Shown here: piece by piece, positions 6,673 through 12,686 of the stretch
Layout: each line of letters begins with the position of its first letter
Numbering within the stretch: the stretch's first letter is position 1
Assembly (NCBI GenBank): GCA_013153295.1
Contig: JAADEV010000149.1
Span: forward strand, 1 to 12,686
Direction of reading: 5' to 3'
Length of the DNA stretch: 12,686 nucleotides
DNA from: Aquificota bacterium
GTDB taxonomy: Bacteria > Aquificota > Aquificia > Aquificales > Hydrogenothermaceae
Notes under the pieces: model-generated
The model's input: the letters and a program-made list of their open reading frames with translations, nothing else
Database searches by the model: none
Told to the model about the DNA's origin: nothing
Position numbers and translations under genes: made by a program

Positions 6673-7884
6673 GTGGAAAAACTACTGGTTCATATATGCT
6701 GTGGCGTTGATGCGGTATACTCCCTGAGGAAATTAAAGGAAACCTTCCCAGATGTTCACATAGAGGGATACTTTTACGACCCGAATATACACCCTGAGGA
6801 GGAGTATCTCCTAAGGTGGGTTGAAACAGAAAGGGTCTGCAACCAGCTTGGGATACCTTGCCACCTTGCTGAATACAATCTGGATAGGTGGTTAAAGGCT
6901 ACCAAGGGGCTTGAGAACGAACCTGAAAGGGGAAGTAGATGTGCTGTCTGCCACGACCTTAGACTTGAGGAAACTGCAAAGTTCGGCAAAGAAAGGGGGT
7001 TTGATGCCTTTACCACAGTTTTAACAGCAAGTCCTAAAAAGGATTTCCAAATCCTTAAACAGGTTGGTGAAGCTGTAGGTAAAAAGTATGGGATACAGTT
7101 TGTTGCGGTAGATTTTAAGAAAGGTGGTGGTGTAGAAAAGATGAACAAACTTTCTAAAGAAAGCCAGCTATACCACCAAAACTACTGCGGCTGTATGTAT
7201 GCCCTTTTCCAGCAAAGGGGTGGGGAGTTTGTCCCTGAATTGGTTTCCTTCGGTAAAGGTAGACCTGCAGGTAGCAGGGAGGAGTTGCTTTTTACAAAAA
7301 GGATAAGACTGTATGCAGAGGGATTAGGGCTACCTTGTGTTGAGGAGGAGTTTTCCTTTGTAGGTTGGAGGTTAATATCTTCTGTTTTGATGGTAAATAA
7401 ACAGCCTATCCCCCATACAGTCCTTTACTTCTCTAAGGGAATAAGGGGCAGGTTAAACGGCAAAATCCAGAAAATAGAGGATAAAGGTGATTACATACAG
7501 CTTGTTTTAAATAAGCAGAATGTTAAAGTATGGCTTTTTGACCAACTAAAGGAGATACCACTAAAGGAACCGAGGGTTTTTACAGACCCGATATTTATAA
7601 CAGAAAAGGGTTATATCCCCTTAGACAGGGAAACAAAGATACAGGCTGAGTTAAAGGTCTCCTTTGATGAAAACACAAAATCCCAAAATCTGTTAATAGG
7701 GAATTTAGACGCTGAATATACACTGAAGTTTCACAGTGATACACTACTTGACGGAAGTGGCGGATACCAGCTAAATGATATACTCTCTGTTATAGAAAAA
7801 AACAAAGAAAAGATAAAAAGTGGAAAATTAAACATAAAGGTGTTAGGTGCGTATCTAATCGGCAAACTTGGTGAAAGGGTGTAG
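6673..7884 (+). CDS. queH: Epoxyqueuosine reductase QueH with long C-terminal extension
   Basis: QueH performs the last step of queuosine synthesis in tRNA, reducing epoxyqueuosine; it is unrelated in sequence to the cobalamin enzyme QueG. The family motifs fill residues 1-180: HICCG with C9 and C10, YDPNIHPEEEYLLR, RCAVCHDLRLEETA with C90 and C93, FTTVLTASPKKD, VDFKKGGG, and LSKESQLYHQNYCGCMY with C172 and C174. The whole cysteine set for the iron-sulfur and iron site is intact. The remaining 220 residues are not part of the basic QueH fold as I know it; they look like a mixed alpha/beta region that I do not recognise. The start is GTG (6673) with AGGAG 8 nt upstream. The tRNA-Tyr in this window carries a GTA anticodon, one of the four tRNAs that receive queuosine. 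Confidence 0.93.
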   Translation: MEKLLVHICCGVDAVYSLRKLKETFPDVHIEGYFYDPNIHPEEEYLLRWVETERVCNQLGIPCHLAEYNLDRWLKATKGLENEPERGSRCAVCHDLRLEETAKFGKERGFDAFTTVLTASPKKDFQILKQVGEAVGKKYGIQFVAVDFKKGGGVEKMNKLSKESQLYHQNYCGCMYALFQQRGGEFVPELVSFGKGRPAGSREELLFTKRIRLYAEGLGLPCVEEEFSFVGWRLISSVLMVNKQPIPHTVLYFSKGIRGRLNGKIQKIEDKGDYIQLVLNKQNVKVWLFDQLKEIPLKEPRVFTDPIFITEKGYIPLDRETKIQAELKVSFDENTKSQNLLIGNLDAEYTLKFHSDTLLDGSGGYQLNDILSVIEKNKEKIKSGKLNIKVLGAYLIGKLGERV

Positions 7885-7907
7885 GTATTATTCAGACCTG
7901 CTACTTC

Positions 7908-7916
7908 TGGTAGAAT
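7908..7916 (+). promoter_or_regulatory. Candidate extended -10 promoter of the transporter operon
   Basis: The 66-nt gap after queH contains TGG followed by TAGAAT (7911-7916), an extended -10 element whose hexamer matches TATAAT at five of six positions. A poor -35 (TTATTC, 7888-7893) lies 17 nt upstream, acceptable for an extended -10 promoter. The element is 35 nt before the ATG at 7951. A GGGGTT (7938-7943) can serve as ribosome binding site. No convincing terminator for queH is visible in the gap. Confidence 0.4.
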
Positions 7917-7950
7917 ATTATCTAACTTAGATTAATAAGGGGTTGAGAGT

Positions 7951-8235
7951 ATGCTTGCAAACATACTGTTAAAGTATTGGAAGATATTCCTTGCTGTTGG
8001 AATACTTATGGCTGTTGGGGGGCTTTTTATACCAAATGTTATAGCCTCTAAAATTGTGGAGTTTACAGGTTTTGCTATCCTTGCAATTACCGCCTATGTC
8101 CTTGGATACAAAATGGCTACAGATGAAGCTGAAAAATACATTAGAACAGAGTTAGAGAAGTTAGCAAAAAGGGATATAAGATACAAAATAGCCAGTGAAA
8201 AGATGATTAAAAACCTAAAAGGTAAAATTGGGTAA
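7951..8235 (+). CDS. Small two-helix membrane protein, unknown function
   Basis: I do not recognise this 94-residue protein. It has two hydrophobic segments, about 10-28 (WKIFLAVGILMAVGGLFI) and 35-53, separated by a short turn, followed by a charged, probably helical cytoplasmic tail (about 57-94) rich in Lys and Glu with net positive charge. The ATG follows GGGGTT and a candidate promoter, and the stop shares one base with the next start (TAATG), so it is the first gene of the transporter operon. Clean codon structure and coupling argue that it is real. It could be a membrane anchor or an accessory to the transporter downstream, but nothing in the sequence proves this. Confidence 0.75.
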   Translation: MLANILLKYWKIFLAVGILMAVGGLFIPNVIASKIVEFTGFAILAITAYVLGYKMATDEAEKYIRTELEKLAKRDIRYKIASEKMIKNLKGKIG

Positions 8236-8426
8236 TGTCAGAGTTAGCTAAAAACAACAAAACTGTAAAGGTTAAACAGCTTAAAGAGTATCTACAGGAC
8301 TATCCAAACGAAGGTGTTGCCCAGATATACCTTGAGGTTTTAGAAAACTTTGATGATGATGAGTTAGTCCCAGACTTAATACTTGAAAACCTACTACTTG
8401 ACGAGGAAGACTTCAAGGTGGATTAG
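8235..8426 (+). CDS. Small acidic protein, unknown function
   Basis: This 63-residue protein has no membrane segment. It begins with a lysine-rich stretch (NNKTVKVKQLKEYL) and becomes strongly acidic toward the C-terminus (ENFDDDELVPDL, LLLDEEDF). It looks mostly helical, and the first half (LKEYLQDYPNEGVAQIYLEVLENF) resembles a single TPR-like helical hairpin, though that is only an impression. It starts on the last base of the preceding stop codon (TAATG) and ends 3 nt before the transporter start, so it is likely translated with its neighbours. No family recognised. Confidence 0.7.
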   Translation: MSELAKNNKTVKVKQLKEYLQDYPNEGVAQIYLEVLENFDDDELVPDLILENLLLDEEDFKVD

Positions 8427-8429
8427 GCG

Positions 8430-9692
8430 ATGACAAAGCACTCAAAAACCCTTTTCGCCGGAATGATAGGGAATGTTTTAGAGTGGTATGATTTTGTTGT
8501 TTACGCTTTTTTGGCACCTATTATCGGAACTCTGTTTTTCCCTTCTGAGGACAGGATAGCTTCCTTAATGAGTTCATACCTTGTTTTTGCAGTGGGCTTC
8601 TTAATGAGACCTATCGGGGCTATGCTGTTCGGTTATATAGGGGACAAATACGGCAGAAAAACTGCCTTAACTGTGTCTATTATAATGATGGCTGTTTCAA
8701 CTACAGCTATTGGGCTACTTCCAACCTACGCCCAGATTGGGGTAATAGCACCTGCCCTTCTTTTTGTCCTTAAACTGATACAAGGTCTATCTGTAGGCGG
8801 TGAGTATACCACCTCTGTTTCGTTTATTGTGGAACACGCCCCACCTAACAGAAGGGGACTTTTTGGCAGTGTAGGTATACTTGGGGCTGTTGTAGGTATC
8901 CTCCTTGGTTCTGCTTCTGGGGCTGTTATAACTAAGGTTCTCCCTGAGGACGACCTTTACTCTTGGGGTTGGAGGGTGTTGTTCTTTACAGGTATACTAC
9001 TTGGCTTTGTTGGATACTATGTTAGAAAGAATATAGACGAAACCCCTAAATTCCTTGAGTTAGAGTATGAAGAGTTAAAGGAAGCCCACCCTATAAAAAA
9101 AGTTATACAGAAAGCCCCTAAAGAACTTTTGAAAACTTTTGCCTTAAGCACATTTCAAGCGGTAGGCTTTTACACAATTTTTGTCTATATGTCCACCCAC
9201 CTGTCTGAGTTTGTTGGTCTACCAAAGCCTACAGCCCTTACAATAAACACAGTAAGTATGGTAGTCCTTGCAGTTTTAATACCATTTTTCGGGTGGTTGT
9301 CTGATAAAATAGGTAGAAAACCTCTTATACTGTTTTCAACAGGGGCTACACTTGTTCTTGCCTATCCTCTGTTTAAGTTTATATCCTCAGGGACACCTAC
9401 AGACGCACAGCTGGGGCAAATCGTCTTTGCTGTGATTGTGGCAGGATTTATGGCTATACTACCTACTACACTTGTTGAGATGTTCCCTACTGATATAAGA
9501 AATACCGGCTATTCTATAGGATACAACCTACCGTTTGCCATATTTGGGGGGACTGCGGCAAATATCTGTATAAAGCTGATAGATATTACAGGGGATTTAG
9601 CCTCCCCTTCCTTTTACCTTATGTTTGCCGCCGTTGTAGCCCTTGTAGCTGGAATACTAATCAAGGAAACGGCAAAGGCACCTTTAAAATGA
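8430..9692 (+). CDS. MFS transporter, metabolite:H+ symporter (MHS) family
   Basis: This 420-residue, twelve-helix permease belongs to the MHS branch of the major facilitator superfamily, which includes ProP, KgtP and ShiA. It shows the MHS opening GNVLEWYDFVVYAFLAP (14-30), FLMRPIGAMLFGYIGDKYGRK (57-77) with the loop 2-3 motif GDKYGRK, and LIQGLSVGGEYTTSVSFIVEH (116-136). The second-half copy of the loop motif is SDKIGRK (291-297), followed by EMFPTDIRNTGYSIGYN (350-366). Members import organic acids or compatible solutes with protons; the substrate here cannot be read from the sequence. The C-terminus is short, without the coiled coil of ProP, which argues against an osmosensory ProP. AAGGTGG lies 8 nt before the ATG. 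The stop overlaps the next gene as ATGA. Confidence 0.93.
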   Translation: MTKHSKTLFAGMIGNVLEWYDFVVYAFLAPIIGTLFFPSEDRIASLMSSYLVFAVGFLMRPIGAMLFGYIGDKYGRKTALTVSIIMMAVSTTAIGLLPTYAQIGVIAPALLFVLKLIQGLSVGGEYTTSVSFIVEHAPPNRRGLFGSVGILGAVVGILLGSASGAVITKVLPEDDLYSWGWRVLFFTGILLGFVGYYVRKNIDETPKFLELEYEELKEAHPIKKVIQKAPKELLKTFALSTFQAVGFYTIFVYMSTHLSEFVGLPKPTALTINTVSMVVLAVLIPFFGWLSDKIGRKPLILFSTGATLVLAYPLFKFISSGTPTDAQLGQIVFAVIVAGFMAILPTTLVEMFPTDIRNTGYSIGYNLPFAIFGGTAANICIKLIDITGDLASPSFYLMFAAVVALVAGILIKETAKAPLK

Positions 9693-10060
9693 GTAATGCC
9701 TTATTTATAGCTGAACTTCTGGAAACCTTGCCACTGTGGGTGGCGTTAATTATGAGTTTATACCCAGAGTTTCAAAATGAAGAGGTTTTTTGGGTTTCCC
9801 TTGGAATAGGAAGTGGGGCTTTAGCTTTTGTTCTGTGGGAAACCAAAAGGGGTAGATACAATATTGAGGAGATTACACAGAAAAGTGTTGGGGAGGCTTT
9901 AGCTTTATCACTACACTCTATACTGCTTTTAATACTTCTCCTTGTTTTGGCACATCAGGATAGGTTGTATATGGCTACTCCCCTTACTGTGTATATTATA
10001 GCCAGTATTATCCTTGAGTTTTTTATAATGTTTAACCGTTCTGGGAAACAAAAGTCTTAA
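9689..10060 (+). CDS. Four-helix membrane protein coupled to the MFS transporter, unknown function
   Basis: I do not recognise this 123-residue protein. Four hydrophobic segments are visible at about 5-25, 34-50, 69-88 and 95-114, with a charged loop at 51-66 (ETKRGRYNIEEITQKS) and a short basic tail. Its ATG overlaps the transporter stop (ATGA), so it is probably translated by the same ribosomes. This tight coupling suggests it could help the transporter assemble or work, but that is inference. Its last 29 nt overlap the 3' end of kdsB on the opposite strand. Confidence 0.75.
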   Translation: MSNALFIAELLETLPLWVALIMSLYPEFQNEEVFWVSLGIGSGALAFVLWETKRGRYNIEEITQKSVGEALALSLHSILLLILLLVLAHQDRLYMATPLTVYIIASIILEFFIMFNRSGKQKS

Positions 10061-10766
10061 ACCTTTCCAAATCCTCCTGTGTATCTATGCCGAGGGTATC
10101 CCTATCTGCCTGTAGAACCTTTATTCTGTATCCATTTTCTAACAGTCTAAGCTGTTCTAACTTTTCTACCTGTTCCAACACAGATGGTTTTAGCTTATAG
10201 GCAAAATCCATAAGTGTATCCTTCCTGTAGCCATACACACCAATATGTTTTTTTACTACCCCCTGTGGAATATCTGTAAAATTAGTATCCCTTATGTATG
10301 GGATTGGACTTCTGGAGAAGTAAAGGGCGTATCCTTCACTGTTAACCACAACCTTAACCACATTTGGGTTTTTGTATTCCTCCTCAGAGGATATAGGGTA
10401 GGATAATGTTGAAACTGGGGCGTTATCAAGCCCTTTTATAACTTTGTGTATATCCATCGGGTCAAGTAGTGGTTCATCTCCCTGCACATTGATAACTTTG
10501 TCAGTGTTTAAATTTTTTGATACATAAGCCACCCTATCGCTTCCACTGTTAAGGTCAGAGGGGGTCATAAATACTTCCACAGGGTAATCTTTAAGTAGGT
10601 TGGCAATTCTTTCGCTGTCTGTGGCTACCACAACCTTTTCCACATCTGGCACTTTAAGGCAGTTTTCTACTGTCCACTGTATTACAGCTTTGCCACCAAC
10701 CTTTATAAGCAGTTTTTCCTTTAGTCTGGTTGAACCTTCCCTTGCAGGGATTACTATAACTGCCAA
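10032..10766 (-). CDS. kdsB: 3-deoxy-manno-octulosonate cytidylyltransferase (CMP-Kdo synthetase)
   Basis: KdsB activates Kdo with CTP to form CMP-Kdo for the inner core of lipopolysaccharide, which marks the organism as having an LPS outer membrane. The 244 residues match the family length. Visible motifs are the nucleotide-binding IPAREGSTRLKEKLL (6-20), DLNSGSDRVA (71-80), NVQGDEPL (93-100), YFSRSPIPYI (149-158), KHIGVYGYRKDTL (173-185), LEQLRLLENG (203-212) and LGIDTQEDL (225-233). STRLKEKLL instead of the usual STRLPGKPL recalls the Aquifex enzyme. The start is TTG (10766-10764), one nt after the thiG stop, with GGAAGG just upstream. It should be co-transcribed with thiG. Its 3' end overlaps the four-helix membrane protein gene tail to tail. 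Confidence 0.96.
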   Translation of the reverse strand: MAVIVIPAREGSTRLKEKLLIKVGGKAVIQWTVENCLKVPDVEKVVVATDSERIANLLKDYPVEVFMTPSDLNSGSDRVAYVSKNLNTDKVINVQGDEPLLDPMDIHKVIKGLDNAPVSTLSYPISSEEEYKNPNVVKVVVNSEGYALYFSRSPIPYIRDTNFTDIPQGVVKKHIGVYGYRKDTLMDFAYKLKPSVLEQVEKLEQLRLLENGYRIKVLQADRDTLGIDTQEDLERFKTFVSQNG

Positions 10767-10767
10767 C

Positions 10768-11565
10768 TTACCTTCCTATCATTCCCTCTATAGGAGATGA
10801 TGCTGAGGCATACATCTTTTTAGGTATCCTTCCTGCCAGATAAGCCAGTCTACCTGATATAACTGCGTGTTTCATTGCCACAGCCATCTTTATAGGGTCT
10901 TTCGCTTGGGCAATTGCAGTATTCATTAAAACACCATCTACCCCTAACTCCATAACTATAGATGCGTCTGATGCTGTTCCTATCCCAGCGTCAACAATAA
11001 CAGGAACACTTACAGCTTCTTTTATAAACAGTATGTTGTATGGGTTTTGTAATCCAAGCCCTGAACCTATTGGGGCGGCTAAGGGCATTACTGCGGCACA
11101 GCCTATATCCTCAAACTTTTTAGCCATAATAGGGTCATCTGTAATGTAAGGTAAAACTGTAAAACCTTCTTTTACAAGTATCTCTGCCGCTTTTAATGTT
11201 TCTATCATATCAGGGTATAAGGTTTTCTGGTCTCCTATAACTTCTAACTTTACAAAGCCGTGTCCAAGGGCTTCCCTTGCCAGTTTTGCAGTTAAAACAG
11301 CTTCTTCAGCTGTATAACAGCCTGCAGTATTTGGAAGTATCATTATCTTTGATGTGTCTATGTAATCAAGGAGGTTTGGTTTATCTGGGTCTGTTATGTT
11401 TACCCTTCTAACTGCCACCGTTATAATCTCAGCCCCAGATGCCTCTGTAGCCAGTTTTGTTTCCTCAAAATCTTTATACTTACCTGAGCCTACTATAAGT
11501 CTGGAACTGAACTCCCTGTCTCCGATAACTAACTTGTCGTCCTTTAGAAGTTCTTCAGCGGTCAT
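10768..11565 (-). CDS. thiG: Thiazole synthase
   Basis: ThiG forms the thiazole ring of thiamine from deoxyxylulose phosphate, dehydroglycine or iminoglycine, and sulfur carried by ThiS. The 265-residue TIM-barrel protein is full length. The Schiff-base lysine is K106 in FVKLEVIGD. Other conserved stretches are RLIVGSGKY (22-30), TVAVRRVN (49-56), [14 protein letters not shown] (77-90), [15 protein letters not shown] (161-175), [27 protein letters not shown] (191-217) and AYLAGRIP near the end. GGAGGT sits 6 nt before the ATG. ThiS and ThiF are not in the window. I see no TPP riboswitch in the leader. Downstream, kdsB follows after one nt. Confidence 0.97.
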   Translation of the reverse strand: MTAEELLKDDKLVIGDREFSSRLIVGSGKYKDFEETKLATEASGAEIITVAVRRVNITDPDKPNLLDYIDTSKIMILPNTAGCYTAEEAVLTAKLAREALGHGFVKLEVIGDQKTLYPDMIETLKAAEILVKEGFTVLPYITDDPIMAKKFEDIGCAAVMPLAAPIGSGLGLQNPYNILFIKEAVSVPVIVDAGIGTASDASIVMELGVDGVLMNTAIAQAKDPIKMAVAMKHAVISGRLAYLAGRIPKKMYASASSPIEGMIGR

Positions 11566-11575
11566 ATATAAACCT

Positions 11576-11615
11576 CCCAGTTTGTTAAATTGGTTAATAT
11601 TTTATCAAAACTGGG
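11576..11615 (-). promoter_or_regulatory. Inverted repeat in the thiG leader overlapping the ribosome binding site
   Basis: CCCAGTTT (11576-11583) and AAACTGGG (11608-11615) form a perfect 8-bp inverted repeat with a 24-nt AT-rich loop. In the minus-strand direction the second arm ends in CTGGG, which is the start of the thiG ribosome binding site GGGAGGT. A -10-like TAAAAT lies inside the loop (about 11604-11599). If transcription starts upstream of the repeat, a hairpin could hide the ribosome binding site. If it starts inside, the repeat is more likely an operator or chance. Confidence 0.35.
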
Positions 11616-11616
11616 C

Positions 11617-11649
11617 AAAAAATAAAAAAGCCCCCATTTACGGGGGCTT
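11617..11649 (-). terminator. Rho-independent terminator of the outer-membrane barrel gene
   Basis: Read on the minus strand this is AAGCCCCC, loop GTAAAT, GGGGGCTT, then a T tract interrupted by a single A (TTTTATTTTTT). The perfect 8-bp stem with five G-C pairs in a row and the U-rich tail on the minus strand only make it a strong intrinsic terminator. It lies 30 nt after the stop of the barrel gene and separates it from thiG. Confidence 0.92.
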
Positions 11650-11679
11650 GGGGAAAGTTATAATATAGGCAGATACAGG

Positions 11680-12686
11680 TTAGAAGAGGAAACCTGCTTC
11701 AAATGCTAAAGATGTTCTGTTGTCTTTTTTATTTCCTGTGTCGTCAACGAAAACCTTTTTGCTTGTAGAGATGTAAGCATACTCTATTCTGGCAAATGTG
11801 TTAGCAGTTGGCTTCCAAGTTGGTGTAATTGTGAAAGACCAAGCAGAGTTCTTTCCTGTTAGGTAGATACCAGAACCAGTTTCATCTGAAGAGTCTCCGT
11901 TGTCAACATACTCTATTCTGATTGGAACTGTTACATTTGCAATCTGGGCGTTGAGGAAATCAACATCTATGTTGAAAGCGATACCCCACGCCGCATCATC
12001 AGCTTTTTGGTCATATCCTAAAGGATTGTGTGTTGCATTTTCGTTAGACCTTTTAGCTTCATCATCAAGTGTTGTGTAGTCAAACTCTATTCCAGCTTTA
12101 ACAATACCAAGGTCAACTTTTGTGCATAGAACATAAAGGTTTCTTCCTTTAGCTTCGTCGTATGTGTGTAGGGATACTGCAGAACCAAATCCTACAAAGT
12201 CAGACAGGTTAAATGTGATACCTGCTTCAAATGCGTCAGCAGGGTCGTATCCTAAAGATGCATCATCTCCCTGTCTTAAACCTCCACCTTGGTTGTATCC
12301 TGCGTAAACCTGAACGATACCTGCATCGTAGTTAGCCCTTGCACCTGCGTATGCAACAGGGTGTCCTGTGAAGAGAATACCTCTGTTGTAGTGTCTGTTT
12401 AAGATTGTTAAAGGTGCTTCACCGAACTTGTTCCATAGGAGACCTGCATCAATAGAAAGGTCTTCCATTGGAGCTATTGTTATGTATGCAAGCCAAGGCA
12501 TAAAGTCAGTTGTTTCTCCGTGCTTAATAAGTTGTGCGTGGTTAACAACATCGCTTGATGCAACAAGTGTTGGTGCTTCAAAGGAAGCAAATGCGGCGTT
12601 AAACCCTATTGGGCTGTTTGCATCTGCATCTTTCTTTAACCCAATAGCAAAGGAAGAAACACGGAATTTGTCTTGGTCTCCTTGTG
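11680..12686 (-). CDS. Outer-membrane beta-barrel (porin-like) protein, 5' end outside window
   Basis: The frame is open from the stop at 11680 to the window edge, giving 334 visible residues. An internal ATG at 12501 is not the start, because 61 further in-frame codons upstream encode similar sequence (SSFAIGLKKDADANSPIGFN). The protein has the pattern of an outer-membrane barrel: repeated short amphipathic strands with alternating hydrophobic and polar residues (VKAGIEFDYTTL, WSFTITPTWKP, FARIEYAYIS), Asn/Asp/Gly-rich turns, and a final strand ending in Phe (LAFEAGFLF), the usual signal for the barrel assembly machinery. It probably acts as a porin, but I cannot assign a family or substrate. 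It has its own strong terminator, as expected for an abundant protein. Confidence 0.8.
   Translation of the reverse strand, partial: QGDQDKFRVSSFAIGLKKDADANSPIGFNAAFASFEAPTLVASSDVVNHAQLIKHGETTDFMPWLAYITIAPMEDLSIDAGLLWNKFGEAPLTILNRHYNRGILFTGHPVAYAGARANYDAGIVQVYAGYNQGGGLRQGDDASLGYDPADAFEAGITFNLSDFVGFGSAVSLHTYDEAKGRNLYVLCTKVDLGIVKAGIEFDYTTLDDEAKRSNENATHNPLGYDQKADDAAWGIAFNIDVDFLNAQIANVTVPIRIEYVDNGDSSDETGSGIYLTGKNSAWSFTITPTWKPTANTFARIEYAYISTSKKVFVDDTGNKKDNRTSLAFEAGFLF

Noticed and set aside
6774..7148. A 124-codon minus-strand open frame inside queH
   Set aside because: It lies opposite the conserved QueH catalytic region, and its composition is typical of antisense.
11566..11650. A TPP riboswitch ahead of thiG
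   Set aside because: The leader is under 90 nt, part of it is the upstream terminator, and the conserved CTGAGA and ACCTGA-type core motifs are absent.
11659..11664. A perfect TATAAT on the plus strand
   Set aside because: There is no -35 element 16-18 nt upstream, and no plus-strand gene follows; it lies just beyond the stop of a minus-strand gene.
1..12686. A mobile element, CRISPR array, toxin-antitoxin pair or defence island
   Set aside because: No transposase, integrase, regular repeat-spacer pattern or recognisable defence gene is present; nearly all of the sequence is core metabolism, envelope or motility genes.

Overview
The window looks like chromosomal DNA from a thermophilic, diderm, flagellated bacterium of the Aquificota, probably a low-GC member such as the Hydrogenothermaceae. 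This placement is inferred from gene content and protein style, not from a search. The supporting signs are one MotA followed by two different MotB proteins, a QueH with a long C-terminal extension, a KdsB whose STRLKEKLL motif resembles the Aquifex enzyme as I recall it, AT-rich purine-loaded coding strands, and several TTG starts. KdsB and an outer-membrane barrel protein indicate an LPS-containing outer membrane. IspH shows that isoprenoids are made by the MEP pathway.

Layout. (1) 2-166: tRNA-Tyr(GTA) and tRNA-Gly(TCC), 4 nt apart. (2) 339-2502, plus strand: a CpoB/YbgF-like lipoprotein, uppS and cdsA, joined by two ATGA overlaps behind a recognisable promoter at about 277-306. (3) 6598-2461, minus strand: a tight operon ispH, PilZ-domain membrane protein, motA, motB1, motB2. 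The last gene overlaps the end of cdsA tail to tail. (4) 6673-7884, plus strand: queH, divergent from ispH across a 74-nt gap. (5) 7951-10060, plus strand: a small membrane protein, a small acidic protein, an MHS-type major facilitator transporter and a four-helix membrane protein, all overlapping or nearly touching. (6) 11565-10032, minus strand: thiG and kdsB, with kdsB overlapping the preceding plus-strand gene tail to tail. (7) 12686-11680, minus strand: the C-terminal 334 residues of an outer-membrane beta-barrel protein whose start lies outside the window, closed by a clear intrinsic terminator at 11617-11649.

How the genes work together. UppS and CdsA supply the undecaprenyl carrier and CDP-diacylglycerol for envelope synthesis. 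IspH makes the C5 units that UppS elongates. KdsB activates Kdo for LPS, and CpoB and the barrel protein act in the envelope. The mot genes encode a flagellar stator, and the membrane-anchored PilZ protein beside them suggests control of the motor by cyclic di-GMP. QueH and ThiG serve tRNA modification and thiamine synthesis.

Most of the window is ordinary core genome. I found no mobile element, CRISPR array or clear new defence or biosynthetic system. The points most worth a second look are the motA-motB1-motB2-PilZ stator module with a 32-bp identical segment shared by the two motB genes, the unexplained C-terminal half of QueH, the transporter operon with three unrecognised small proteins, and an inverted repeat covering the thiG ribosome binding site.
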